A stretch of DNA of 41,191 nt, from assembly GCA_036394995.1 (NCBI GenBank), contig DASWED010000031.1:1-41191 (forward strand), in the 5' to 3' direction. This document shows, piece after piece, positions 15,507-24,102 of the stretch. This DNA is from DASWED01 sp036394995. Its GTDB lineage: Bacteria > Actinomycetota > UBA4738 > JACQTL01. Under the pieces are notes generated by a model. It did no database searches, was not told the origin of the DNA, and saw only the letters and a list, made by a program, of their open reading frames with translations. The position numbers and the translations under genes were made by a program. Each line of letters begins with the position of its first letter. Position 1 is the stretch's first letter.

Positions 15507-16964
15507 ATGCCGGAGACCGAACACCCCGACGACGAACGACCGCGGAGCGAGGCCGGCCCGAGCGGCCCCGCCGAGCCCGAGGCCCCGCAGGGCGAGCCAG
15601 AGACGCAGGGCGCGCCGGAGGCCCAGGGCGCTCCCAACGCCGAACCGGCTCCGGAGCAGGGCCCGCCTGGCTGGGGCTGGCACCCGCCCCATTGGGGACC
15701 GCCGCCGGCCGGGGGATGGGATCCAGCGGGGACACCCCCCGTGTGGGCGTGGCCCGGTCCTCCCGCCGCGCCGCCCCGGCGCAAGGGACGGGCGGTGGTG
15801 GCGCTGGCGATGGCCGCGCTGGTGCTGGTGGCCTCCGGGATCGGGATCGGTTGGGGCCTGACCAGTGGCCGGGCTCACGACGCGAGCCGGCAGCCCGTGC
15901 CGGTCCCGAGTGGGGCCGTCCCCGTCCGGCCGGGCGAGGAGCCCGGCGACGGTTCGCAACCGGCGCCGGCCGTCTCCGGCATCGACGTCCAGGCCGTGAT
16001 CGGCGAGGTCGATCCCGCCGTGGTGAACATCGACACCGTGATCGGCACCGGCATCCCCGGGGCCTCGAGCTCGTTCGGCGAGGGACGGGCCGCCGGGACG
16101 GGCATGATCCTGACCTCGAGCGGGCTCGTCCTGACGAACAACCACGTGATCCGGGGCGCCACCTCCATCGAGGTCACGATCCAGGGACGCTCCGGCGCCG
16201 CCACCGCCAACGTGGTGGGCGTCGCGCCGGACTCCGACGTTGCCCTCCTCCAGATCCAGGGCGTCTCCGGCCTCCCCACCATCACCTCGGCCGACACCTC
16301 GAACCTGCGTGCGGGACAGCCCGTGGTGGCCATCGGCAACGCGTACGGCGAGGGCGGCGAACCGGCCGCCGCCGCCGGCACCATCACCGCACTGGAGCAG
16401 TCCATCACCGCCAGGGACGCGGGCAGCGAACCCGAGCGACTGAGCGGCCTCATCGAGGCGAACACGCCGATCGCCCCCGGCGAGTCCGGCGGGGCCCTGG
16501 CCGACGCCCACGGCGACGTGGTGGGCATGATCACCGCGGCGTCCCGGTTCGCGCCGTACCGCCAGCCGTCCAACGACGCCTACGCGATCTCGATCGAGGA
16601 TGCGCTGGGCATCGTGGACAAGATCCGGTCGGGCGACGCCACCGCCGACATCATCATCGGCCCCACCGGCTTCCTGGGGGTCCAGATCCGGGACCTCACG
16701 GCGGGCGCGACCGAGCGCCTGGGCCTGGACGTGACCTCCGGCGTGCTGGTGGCGAACGCCCTGGACGGCGGCCCGGCGGCCGGCGCCGGGATGAAGGCGG
16801 GCTCGGCCATCACCAGGATCGACACCACGGACATCGACTCCGTCGAGACGCTCGGAACGGTGCTCCACGCCACGAAACCGGGGCAGAGCGTCTCGGTGAC
16901 CTGGGAGGACCGGTCCGGCACCCACACCGCGACGATCCGCCTGATCACCGCCCCGGCGGTGTGA
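15507..16964 (+). CDS. HtrA/DegP-like membrane-anchored serine protease with PDZ domain
   Basis: A 485-residue protease. The first 95 residues are a Pro/Gly/Glu-rich cytoplasmic tail, then one membrane helix (about 96-116), a linker, and a trypsin-like domain with H213 (LTNNHVI), D244 (DSDVALLQI) and S327 (APGESGGAL). A PDZ domain follows at about 385-480 (FLGVQIRDL to GMKAGSAITRID). HtrA enzymes degrade or refold damaged exported proteins. ATG at 15507 has GAGGAGG 8 bases upstream. It is divergent from a two-component system, and its stop lies in a 26-base tandem repeat shared with the convergent deacetylase gene. Confidence 0.93.
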   Translation: MPETEHPDDERPRSEAGPSGPAEPEAPQGEPETQGAPEAQGAPNAEPAPEQGPPGWGWHPPHWGPPPAGGWDPAGTPPVWAWPGPPAAPPRRKGRAVVALAMAALVLVASGIGIGWGLTSGRAHDASRQPVPVPSGAVPVRPGEEPGDGSQPAPAVSGIDVQAVIGEVDPAVVNIDTVIGTGIPGASSSFGEGRAAGTGMILTSSGLVLTNNHVIRGATSIEVTIQGRSGAATANVVGVAPDSDVALLQIQGVSGLPTITSADTSNLRAGQPVVAIGNAYGEGGEPAAAAGTITALEQSITARDAGSEPERLSGLIEANTPIAPGESGGALADAHGDVVGMITAASRFAPYRQPSNDAYAISIEDALGIVDKIRSGDATADIIIGPTGFLGVQIRDLTAGATERLGLDVTSGVLVANALDGGPAAGAGMKAGSAITRIDTTDIDSVETLGTVLHATKPGQSVSVTWEDRSGTHTATIRLITAPAV

Positions 16965-17011
16965 GCCGCGGGTCAGCCCCGGCGGTGCGAGCCGCGGGTC
17001 AGCCCCGGCGG
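16951..17011. repeat. 26-base tandem repeat across two convergent gene ends
   Basis: Two copies, 16951-16976 and 16977-17002, differ at one base, and a 9-base partial third copy (CCCCGGCGG) begins at 17003. The protease stop TGA lies in copy 1; in copy 2 the same triplet is CGA. The deacetylase stop (TCA on this strand) lies in copy 2 at 16999-17001, and an identical TCA sits in copy 1. The repeat begins within the last protease codons. Confidence 0.85.
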
Positions 17012-17694
17012 CGGACGCCCATGAGCTTCGCGGCGAGCCGGGCCGCCCCGTGACGGGGGGGGCCGGGGAGCCGGGGCGCCGCGAACCTCCGCCACGGCCC
17101 CGGCCACCAGCCGAACGCCAGCTCGTACCCGGCCTCGGCCGCCGCCCGCTCCTCCCGTTCGCCGAACAGTCCGAACGGGTAGGCCAGGGTCCGGCAGGGC
17201 CGGCCGGTGAGCTCCTCCACGCCGGCCTTCGACGAGGCCAGGTCGTCGCGGAGCGCCTCGTCGTCGAGCTCCCGGAGGTCGGCGTGCGCCATCGCGTGCG
17301 AGCCGAGCTCCATCCCAGCCCCGACCAGCGCCCGGGCGTCGTCCGCGTCGAGGAGCCGGCCCTCCTCCCCCGCCACCTCGGGATGGTGCCCCCCCAGCCA
17401 TCCCGGGCAGACGTAGAACGTGGCCCGGATCCCGAGGCGCTGGAGCAGCGGAAGGGCGTCGGTGAGCCAGCTCCGGAAGCCGTCGTCGAACGTCAGGACC
17501 GCCGTTCGATCCGGCGGCGCGTCGCCTCCGCTCCCCGCGAGCACCTGCTCGGCGGTGGCGAACCGGTATCCCAGCCGGCGGAGGAGCCGGACCTGGGACT
17601 CGAGATGCCGGGGCGAGGTGATCAGGCGCGTGGGGTCGGTGTCGTCGGCCGCCCGACCCACCCCGTGGTACGCCAGGACGATCGGGCCCCTCAT
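16999..17694 (-). CDS. polysaccharide deacetylase (NodB-like)
   Basis: A 231-residue carbohydrate esterase family 4 protein, which removes acetyl groups from N-acetylated sugars. It shows the metal and catalytic motifs LTFDDGF (D70-D71) and GSHAMAH with H133 and H137, preceded by VLAYHGV at 6-12. There is no signal peptide, so it acts in the cytoplasm on a precursor or needs another route out. The ATG at 17694 is placed just before the domain; upstream sequence in the same frame is antisense to the glycosyltransferase. It belongs with the divergent glycosyltransferase and the flippase as a small glycan-building group. Confidence 0.9.
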   Translation of the reverse strand: MRGPIVLAYHGVGRAADDTDPTRLITSPRHLESQVRLLRRLGYRFATAEQVLAGSGGDAPPDRTAVLTFDDGFRSWLTDALPLLQRLGIRATFYVCPGWLGGHHPEVAGEEGRLLDADDARALVGAGMELGSHAMAHADLRELDDEALRDDLASSKAGVEELTGRPCRTLAYPFGLFGEREERAAAEAGYELAFGWWPGPWRRFAAPRLPGPPRHGAARLAAKLMGVRRRG

Positions 17695-17757
17695 GGCCGT
17701 CGGTCCGTCCGGGGGCGCCTCATGTCCGTGGGGTAGTTTCCGATACACGGAGGTGGG

Positions 17758-18741
17758 TTGCAGAAGCAGGCGAAGGAGTCCCATCGCGTCACCGCGGTCA
17801 TCCTCACGATGGGCGACCGCCCGGACATGCTGCGCACCGTCCTCGACCACTTGGCCGGCGAGCCCGTCGACGAGGTCGTCGTGGTGGACAACGGCGCGGA
17901 CGGGCAGGCGGCGGACCAGGTGGCCGGCTCCGCGAACGTACGGGTCCTGCGGCCCGGGGGCAACACCGGGATCGGCGGGCGGAACGTCGGCGCGCGGGTG
18001 GCGTCCGGCGACCTGCTGCTGATGCTCGACGACGACTCCTATCCGCTCCCCGGCGCCGTGGCCCGCCTGGCGGGCGCCTTCGACGCGGCGCCCCGCCTCG
18101 GCGCGGCCGGGGGCCTGGTGCGCGACGTCGACGCCGACAGTCGTGTCACCCAGTCGGAGGAGCCGGGGACGTTCGACTGGCTGGTCCGGGCGGGCCGCGA
18201 CGGCGAGGTCCCCGAGCGCGGGCTGGTGGCCGACTTCTTCGCCGAAGGAGGGGTCATGCTCCGCCGCGAGGCGTACCTCGCGGTCGGCGGGTTCTTCGAG
18301 CCCTACTTCTTCACGTGCTCCGAGATGGACCTCTCCACCCGCCTGCTCGCCGCGGGATGGGACGTGCGGTACTTCCCCGACGCGGAGTTCGACCACATGA
18401 AGCCCGAGGGCCACCGGGCCGGCTCCCGCCTGGCCCTGCAGTACCGGATCCGGAACAACGCGTGGTACTTCTGGCTGCGATTCCCCCCGGCCGTGGCGGC
18501 CCGGCGCATCCCCGCGTATCTGGCGTTCGACCTCGTCGAGAGCGTGTACCGGGGCATGCCGGGGGCCTGGGTGAAGGGCGTCCGCGAGGCCTGGACCCGG
18601 CGCGACACCGTCCGTCGGTACCGCGATCCCGTCCCGAAGGCCCTCATCCCCCGCGTCGAGATCGAACGGGGCCGCCTCCATCTCCAGATCCTGGCTCGGG
18701 CCCTCCGCCGCAAGCTCACCGGCCGGTCGGCGACGGGCTGA
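17758..18741 (+). CDS. family 2 glycosyltransferase
   Basis: A 327-residue GT-A fold enzyme that adds sugars from nucleotide donors. Visible: the VTAVILTMGDRPDML start of the nucleotide-binding fold, VVVVDNGADG, GNTGIGGRNVGA, and the metal-binding acidic run LDDDSYP at 91-93, then FFTCSEMDLSTRLLAAGW, the acceptor/catalytic region of rhamnosyl- and related GT2 enzymes. A C-terminal amphipathic region (about 240-290) may sit on the membrane. The TTG start at 17758 is chosen because GGAGGTGGG ends right before it. The end overlaps the convergent flippase gene by 26 bases. Confidence 0.88.
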   Translation: MQKQAKESHRVTAVILTMGDRPDMLRTVLDHLAGEPVDEVVVVDNGADGQAADQVAGSANVRVLRPGGNTGIGGRNVGARVASGDLLLMLDDDSYPLPGAVARLAGAFDAAPRLGAAGGLVRDVDADSRVTQSEEPGTFDWLVRAGRDGEVPERGLVADFFAEGGVMLRREAYLAVGGFFEPYFFTCSEMDLSTRLLAAGWDVRYFPDAEFDHMKPEGHRAGSRLALQYRIRNNAWYFWLRFPPAVAARRIPAYLAFDLVESVYRGMPGAWVKGVREAWTRRDTVRRYRDPVPKALIPRVEIERGRLHLQILARALRRKLTGRSATG

Positions 18742-20233
18742 CCGGCTCCCCGGGGTCCCGGTCGCCTCGGCCCGGCAGGAACGACCTGATCAGGCCCAGC
18801 TGCTCGGGGGTCCACCAGCGGCCCAGGGGGTACCAGGCGGCGACGTACACCATCACGCCGAGGGGGACCTCCACGGCCAGGCCGGCCCTGACCACCAGCA
18901 GGACGGCGGCCATGGCCGCCGAGGCAACCGTCGCGGGAGCCAGTCCCCGGACCAGGCGGGGCCAGCCGGTGTCGGGAACGATGAGCGCGAACGCCACGAC
19001 GGCCTCCACGAGGTACGACAGCGTGGTGGCCGCGGCGGCGCCGGTGCTGGAGTACGCCGGGATCAGCACCAGGTTGAGCCCCACGTTCACCGCGAGCGCC
19101 ACCAGGGACACCGTGACCACCTGCCACCGGCGCTCCCGGGAAAGCAGCGCGTAGGCCCCCAGGTACGCCGCCGCGAACAGCAGCGGGGCCATCGCCAGCC
19201 ACCGCACGGACAGCGCGCCGGCCACCGCGAAGTGGTTCCCGTACAGCAGCCGGAGGACCGGTTCGGCCTCGATCAGCAACCCCACCCCGAACGGGACGTA
19301 CAGCAGGCCCACCGCGGCCAGCCCCTGCTCCACGCCGCGCCGGAGGCGCCACGACTCCGTGGACGCGCTCATCACCGGGAACACCGCCTTGGCCACGGCC
19401 CACGACACGAACAGGACCGTCTCCAGCAGCCGGTAGGCCGCGGCGTACACCCCCACCGCGGCGTCGCCCTTCAGCGCGCCCAGCATGACCTGGTCGATCC
19501 GGAACAGGGCCAGCGAGATCACCGTGTCGATCCCGATGGCGATCGACATCCGCGCCGTGTCCCACATCCCCCGGCGGTTCACCGAACGGAAGTCGAGCGA
19601 CACCCCCAGACGGCGAACGGACAGGGCCACCCCCGCCGCTCCCACCACCGAGCCCGCCAGGTACGCCACGGCCAGCCCGGCCAGGTCGAACCCCAGGGCC
19701 AGCGACCCCACCGCCAGCGCCGCGGTGACGAACCGCTGGACCACCAGCGACACGCTGGTCCAGGTCTGGTTCTGCAGCGCCGCCGCGGCGGCGTGGCCGG
19801 CGTCCGCGTAGACCTCGATCGCGATGGCCACGAGGATCAGGACGAACGTCACGGCCGACTCCGCGTCGGGGCGGAGGGCCACGCTGGCGATGGCCGCGGC
19901 GCCGAACACCGGCACGGCGATGGCCGTTCGCCACACCAGCGTCTCGGACAGCAGGCGCGGGATGTCCCGGGGGTCCCGGCTCCCCCGCTGGGTCAGCAGT
20001 GGGTCGAACCCCCACGACGGCAGCGTGGCCACCAACAGCGCGAACGACAGCGCGTACGCGAACGTCCCGAAGTCGTGTGCGCCGAGGACCCTGGCGGCGG
20101 CCACCGTGTACGCCAGGGTGGCCACCTTCCCGGCCACCTGGGCCGCGGAGACCGCGATCGCGTTGCGGGCGGCCCGACGGGTGACGGGCCCGGGCGCGAC
20201 GTCGGCGACCGGCTCGCCCGCCTCAGTTCCCAC
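18716..20233 (-). CDS. Wzx/MurJ-like polysaccharide flippase
   Basis: A 505-residue polytopic membrane protein with about 14 hydrophobic segments and the polysaccharide-biosynthesis (MATE/MVF superfamily) start NAIAVSAAQVAGKVATLAYTVAAARVLGAHDFG at about 24-56. It should flip a lipid-linked glycan across the membrane. The GTG start at 20233 has a GGAGGGGGG tract about 10 bases upstream. The neighbours (glycosyltransferase, deacetylase) support a surface-glycan role. No polymerase or ligase is visible, so other glycan genes must lie elsewhere. Confidence 0.88.
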   Translation of the reverse strand: MGTEAGEPVADVAPGPVTRRAARNAIAVSAAQVAGKVATLAYTVAAARVLGAHDFGTFAYALSFALLVATLPSWGFDPLLTQRGSRDPRDIPRLLSETLVWRTAIAVPVFGAAAIASVALRPDAESAVTFVLILVAIAIEVYADAGHAAAAALQNQTWTSVSLVVQRFVTAALAVGSLALGFDLAGLAVAYLAGSVVGAAGVALSVRRLGVSLDFRSVNRRGMWDTARMSIAIGIDTVISLALFRIDQVMLGALKGDAAVGVYAAAYRLLETVLFVSWAVAKAVFPVMSASTESWRLRRGVEQGLAAVGLLYVPFGVGLLIEAEPVLRLLYGNHFAVAGALSVRWLAMAPLLFAAAYLGAYALLSRERRWQVVTVSLVALAVNVGLNLVLIPAYSSTGAAAATTLSYLVEAVVAFALIVPDTGWPRLVRGLAPATVASAAMAAVLLVVRAGLAVEVPLGVMVYVAAWYPLGRWWTPEQLGLIRSFLPGRGDRDPGEPVSPSPTGR

Positions 20234-20344
20234 GCGCCGTCACCCCCCTCCGTCCCGGGCTCATGGACCCGGTATCGGCGCGGCGGCCGGGACGCTCGAG
20301 CATGGGCCCATTCTCCCCCGCCGCCGAGTCGTTCCCCGCCCTCC

Positions 20345-20365
20345 AGCCCGCTGAATACACGGGCT
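20345..20365. promoter_or_regulatory. inverted repeat over a possible -10
   Basis: AGCCCG (20345-20350) and CGGGCT (20360-20365) flank a 9-base centre that includes a TACACG -10-like box. It lies 15 bases before the GTG of the next gene and could be an operator or a small hairpin. Confidence 0.3.
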
Positions 20366-20379
20366 GACGGGCACGGATC

Positions 20380-21126
20380 GTGGCCCGGTCGGCCTTCAGC
20401 GGGCGTCCGTTTCGGCCGATGCTCCGCTACGTGCGGTGGCTCCGTCTCCAAACGCTGGACAAGGTCTCGCCCCGGCGATACGTGCTGATCGGGGGCGCGA
20501 TCGTCGCGGTCGTCGCCGGCCTGGGAGCGCTCGACACGTTCGGCGTGATCAGCGTCAAGGCGCTCGACCTCGACGGGGAGAAGAACGTCCCCGCGTTCAC
20601 CTCCGGGTTCCTCCTGCTGGGGGCCGCGTTCGCCGCCGGAGCGTTCTGGCTGGCCACCGGCATCGACGGGCGTTCCCGGTGGGAGCGCGGGGCCGCCCTC
20701 GTGATGGCCGCGCTGTTCCTGTACATGTCGGCCGACGAGGTCGGCCAGCTCCACGAGAAGGCCGAGCGCATCACGGGGATCGACTGGCAGACGCTGTTCC
20801 TCCCGGTGTTCGCGGTGGCCGCGGTTGCGACGGTGCTCGTCCTCCGGTCCTGGCGCGGCCAGCCCGTGGCCGGGGCCCTGTTGATCGCGGGCGCCGTGGC
20901 CTGGGTCATGGCCCAGATCGGCGAGCACCTCGAGTACGACTCCCACGACGTCGAGGTGGCCGGCTTTCAGTACCTGGTCCTGTTCGAGGAGACGTTCGAG
21001 ATGGTCGGGACCCTGCTGCTCACCGCGGCCTTCATCCAGGCCGGGCAGCGGACCCTCCACCGTGTGGCCGACCGGCGGACCACGCTCAGGGTGACCTCGG
21101 CCGGGTCCCGGCTCCGCGCGCAGTAG
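20380..21126 (+). CDS. unknown polytopic membrane protein with acidic/His motifs
   Basis: I do not recognise a named family. The 248-residue protein has about six hydrophobic segments (about 34-55, 72-93, 103-118, 138-155, 163-180, 196-218). Charged residues sit at helix ends in a repeated style: SADEVGQLHEK at 117-127, QIGEHLEYDSHD at 179-190, and FEETFEMVG at 202-210. Such paired Glu/His sites could bind metal or act in membrane-embedded hydrolysis, but this is speculation. The GTG at 20380 is used; an ATG at 20419 is an alternative start, and neither has a strong ribosome site. Confidence 0.65.
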   Translation: MARSAFSGRPFRPMLRYVRWLRLQTLDKVSPRRYVLIGGAIVAVVAGLGALDTFGVISVKALDLDGEKNVPAFTSGFLLLGAAFAAGAFWLATGIDGRSRWERGAALVMAALFLYMSADEVGQLHEKAERITGIDWQTLFLPVFAVAAVATVLVLRSWRGQPVAGALLIAGAVAWVMAQIGEHLEYDSHDVEVAGFQYLVLFEETFEMVGTLLLTAAFIQAGQRTLHRVADRRTTLRVTSAGSRLRAQ

Positions 21127-21160
21127 CACCGCACTCGCGGGCCGGCCCCTCGGGAATCCA

Positions 21161-21166
21161 TACACT
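21161..21166 (+). promoter_or_regulatory. -10 element placed for a leaderless mRNA
   Basis: TACACT fits TANNNT and ends 8 bases before the ATG at 21175, so the transcript would start at or within two bases of the start codon. There is no Shine-Dalgarno. Confidence 0.4.
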
Positions 21167-21174
21167 GCGTCGCC

Positions 21175-22071
21175 ATGCGACCGCTCCGCGTGGGCATCCA
21201 GCTGCCGGAGGTCGAACGCGGCGTGCGGTGGCCCGAGTACGAGGCCATGGCGCGAACCGCCGAGGACGCCGGGTTCGATTCGATCTGGGTGGGCGACCAC
21301 CTGCTGTACCGGGGCGACGGCCGGCCGGAGCGCGGGCCGTGGGACGCGTGGACCCTCCTCGCGGCGCTCGCCGCGGTGACCTCCCGGGTCCGGCTCGGCC
21401 CCCTGGTCGCGTGCACCGCCTTCCGACCGCCCGGGATGCTGGCCCGCGCGGTGGCCGCCGTGCAGGAGGTGAGCGGCGGCCGGCTGGTCCTGGGATTGGG
21501 CGCCGGATGGAACGAGACCGAGTTTCGCGCGTTCGGGGTCCCGTTCGACCACCGGGCCGCGCGGTTCGAGGAAGCGTTCGAGGTCGTCCGCCGGCTCCTC
21601 GACGGCGAACGGGTGACCTTCCGGGGACGGTTCGTCCAGACGGACGACGCGGTGGTCCTTCCGAGGCCGCGGGAGCGCCCCGAGCTCATGGTGGGGAGCG
21701 TCGGCCCCCGGGTCCTCCGGGCCACGCTTCCGTTCGTGGACTCGTGGAACTGCTGGTACCTGGACTACGGCAACACGGCGGAGGGGTTCGCCCGCCTGAA
21801 CGCGAGGATCGACGCCGCCGTCGCCGGCGCGGGGCGCGCTCCGGGCGAGGTCCGGCGGAGCGCCTGCGTGCTGGTGGGGATGGAACCGGCTCGCCGGGAG
21901 CGGCCCACGGACCCGTCGGCGACGGCGGTCGACGGATCACCGAGTCGGATCGCCGAGGCGCTCCGCGACCTCGCCGCCGCCGGCGCCGACGAGGCAATCT
22001 GCGTGTGCGATCCGATCACCGAGGCCACCATCCGATCGGTGGGCCGGGCGCTGGAGCTGCTGGACGCCTGA
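21175..22071 (+). CDS. LLM-class (probably F420-dependent) oxidoreductase
   Basis: A 298-residue luciferase-like TIM-barrel protein. It begins PLRVGIQLPEVE, and carries GFDSIWVGDHLLYRG at 34-48, VTSRVRLGPLVACTAFRPPGMLAR and the GGRLVLGLGAGWNETEFRAFG signature of actinobacterial F420-dependent members. The cofactor is probably F420 rather than FMN, by analogy with Actinomycetota. The substrate is unknown. The message appears leaderless (a -10 hexamer 8 bases upstream). The gene converges on the MFS transporter with 10 bases between stops. Confidence 0.88.
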   Translation: MRPLRVGIQLPEVERGVRWPEYEAMARTAEDAGFDSIWVGDHLLYRGDGRPERGPWDAWTLLAALAAVTSRVRLGPLVACTAFRPPGMLARAVAAVQEVSGGRLVLGLGAGWNETEFRAFGVPFDHRAARFEEAFEVVRRLLDGERVTFRGRFVQTDDAVVLPRPRERPELMVGSVGPRVLRATLPFVDSWNCWYLDYGNTAEGFARLNARIDAAVAGAGRAPGEVRRSACVLVGMEPARRERPTDPSATAVDGSPSRIAEALRDLAAAGADEAICVCDPITEATIRSVGRALELLDA

Positions 22072-22081
22072 GCCCCGGCGC

Positions 22082-23590
22082 CTACGCGTCGACGATCGGT
22101 TCGGGAACGCCGGCCTCGACGGTCGTCGGCTCTGCGACGCGGGCCCGGCCGGGACGGATGGAGGGGACGACCAGCGCGGCCAGGGCCCCTGCCCCCGCGA
22201 TCACGGCTCCCACCGCGAAGGCACGGGAGTATCCCGCTGTCTGCGCCCTGAGGAACAGCTCATGGGACGGGGACACGCCCTGGATCGCGAGAGCCCGGTC
22301 CGTGGACAGGGTGGCCAGGACGGCCAGTCCCACCGACCCGCCGATCTGCCGGGTGGTGTTGAGGACACCCGAGGCCAGGCCGGCGTCACGGGGCGGCACC
22401 CCGGCGGTCGCGGCGAACGCCACCGGCGTGAACGCGAGGCCCAGACCGAGCGTGACCAGCAGCCCCGGGCCGAGAAGATCGCCCACGTACGAGCCGTGCG
22501 GGGCGATCCCGGACATCCAGGCCAGCCCGTCGGCGGCCGCGACCCCGCCGATCACCAGCAGGGGCCGCGGCCCCACCACCGGCACCAGCCGGGCCGCCAC
22601 CTGGGCCCCCACCACGATGGCCGCCGTCATCGGGACGAACGCGAACCCCGCCTTGAGCGGACTCCATCCCAGCACGTTCTGCATGTAGAGCGAGAGGAAG
22701 TACCACATCGCGAAGAACGCGCCCCCGGTCAAGAGGATCACGAGGTTCGCCCCCGACACCGACCGGGACCGGAACAGGCCGAGGGGCATCAGCGGCGACG
22801 GCGCCAGCCGGGCCTCGATCAGCACGAACGTGGCCAGCAGCACCGCCGCCAGGGCCACCGGCACCAGCGTATTCCACGAGGTCCACCCGTGCTGCTCGGT
22901 GCCCACGATCCCGTAGACCAGCGAGACCAGCCCGGCCGTCACGGTGAGGGCGCCGGCCACGTCCAGGCCCCGACGCTCCCGCGGTTCGGCCTTCGACTCG
23001 CCCAGGACGGCGCGGGCGGCGATCACGGCGCCCACCCCGATCGGGACGTTGATGTAGAGGATCCACCGCCAGGACAGCGCGTCGGTGAGGAACTCGCCGA
23101 GGATGGCGCCGGACGCTCCGCCGGCGGCGGCCATGGCGCTCCACACACCCAGGGCCCGGGCCCGTTCCTTCTTCTCCGTGAAGCTGATCGTGAGGATGGT
23201 GAGCGTGGCGGGGGCGAGGATGGCGCCGCCCAGGCCCTGGATGGCCCGGGCCGCCACCAGCATCGTGCTGTTCTGGGCCAGGCCGCCCACCAGGCTGGCC
23301 CCGGCGAACACGCCCAGGCCCACGATGAACATCCTTCGCCGGCCGAACAGGTCGCCGGCCCGCCCACCGAGCAGAAGGAATCCGGCGAACGCCAGCGTGT
23401 AGGCGTTCACCACCCACTGGAGGCCCGACTGGCTGAACCCGAGGTCGCGCTGGATCGACGGAAGGGCCACGTTCACGACGGAGATGTCGAGCACCACCAT
23501 GAACTGGCCCAGGCACACCAGCGTGAGCACCGCCCACGCCGGCACGACCCTCCGTCCCTGGACGATGCCCGATCCGTTGCCCTCGCTCAC
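22082..23590 (-). CDS. MFS transporter, DHA2 (EmrB/QacA) family
   Basis: A 502-residue proton antiporter with about 14 membrane segments. It shows the DHA2 motifs LDISVVNVALPSIQRDLG at about 30-47 (with the D in helix 1), GGRAGDLFGRRRMF between helices 2 and 3, and motif C in helix 5. Members export hydrophobic or cationic toxic compounds. The GTG at 23590 has a GAGGGG 7 bases upstream; a longer frame to 23644 has no support. It lies 115 bases downstream of the AsnC-like gene on the same strand, so it might share a transcript with the lyase operon and export aromatic products, but that is inference. Confidence 0.9.
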   Translation of the reverse strand: MSEGNGSGIVQGRRVVPAWAVLTLVCLGQFMVVLDISVVNVALPSIQRDLGFSQSGLQWVVNAYTLAFAGFLLLGGRAGDLFGRRRMFIVGLGVFAGASLVGGLAQNSTMLVAARAIQGLGGAILAPATLTILTISFTEKKERARALGVWSAMAAAGGASGAILGEFLTDALSWRWILYINVPIGVGAVIAARAVLGESKAEPRERRGLDVAGALTVTAGLVSLVYGIVGTEQHGWTSWNTLVPVALAAVLLATFVLIEARLAPSPLMPLGLFRSRSVSGANLVILLTGGAFFAMWYFLSLYMQNVLGWSPLKAGFAFVPMTAAIVVGAQVAARLVPVVGPRPLLVIGGVAAADGLAWMSGIAPHGSYVGDLLGPGLLVTLGLGLAFTPVAFAATAGVPPRDAGLASGVLNTTRQIGGSVGLAVLATLSTDRALAIQGVSPSHELFLRAQTAGYSRAFAVGAVIAGAGALAALVVPSIRPGRARVAEPTTVEAGVPEPIVDA

Positions 23591-23705
23591 CGGCCCACCC
23601 CTCGGATGCCACCAAAGGACGGGGGCCGTCCCCGCCCGACGCATTCTGGCAACGAACGAGGGGTGCCGACTATTCCGGGGTGACGGCGCCGGTGTTCCGC
23701 AGGGT

Positions 23706-23981
23706 TCAGACCGCGGCGTGCAGGGGCTGCCACCCGCGGTGCGCCGCGATGGACTCGTGCACCACGGGGCAGATCTGCGTCCGGGTCACACCGTCCACCG
23801 AGTGCATCGCGTTGACGATCCGTCCGAGGTCCCGCGGGGAGTCCGCGCGGATCCGGGCCAGCACGTCGTAGCAGCCGGTGACGACGTCGGCGTGGAGCAC
23901 CTCGTCCATCTCCCGGACATCGTGCGCGATCTCCTCCGCCTTCCCGATCTGGGAATCGATCAGCACGTAGGCCTCGAACAT
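23706..23981 (-). CDS. stand-alone AsnC/Lrp ligand-binding (RAM) domain protein
   Basis: A 91-residue protein starting MFEAYVLIDSQIGKAEEIA, with the alpha/beta RAM fold of Lrp/AsnC regulators: VVTGCYDVLARIRADSPRDLGRIV and the closing RTQICPVVHESIA. It lacks the N-terminal helix-turn-helix, so it cannot bind DNA by itself. Such proteins bind amino acids and may modulate full-length regulators or enzymes. The ATG at 23981 has a strong GGAGGAGG 8 bases upstream. It follows the tyrosine phenol-lyase gene by 121 bases on the same strand, so an aromatic amino acid is the most likely ligand. Confidence 0.88.
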   Translation of the reverse strand: MFEAYVLIDSQIGKAEEIAHDVREMDEVLHADVVTGCYDVLARIRADSPRDLGRIVNAMHSVDGVTRTQICPVVHESIAAHRGWQPLHAAV

Positions 23982-24102
23982 CTCGTCCACCTCCTCCCCA
24001 TCGATGCGGGGAACCTGCCGCGAGTGTCGTCCCGCGAGGCGTTCCGGAAGAGGGCCGGTCGGCCCCGCCTCGGTGGGCCGATCGGGCACACCGTGGCCAC
24101 GC

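Noticed and set aside
17695..18681. Long N-terminal extension of the deacetylase frame
   Set aside because: It is antisense to the glycosyltransferase gene and contains no signal peptide or domain; the family start is at 17694.
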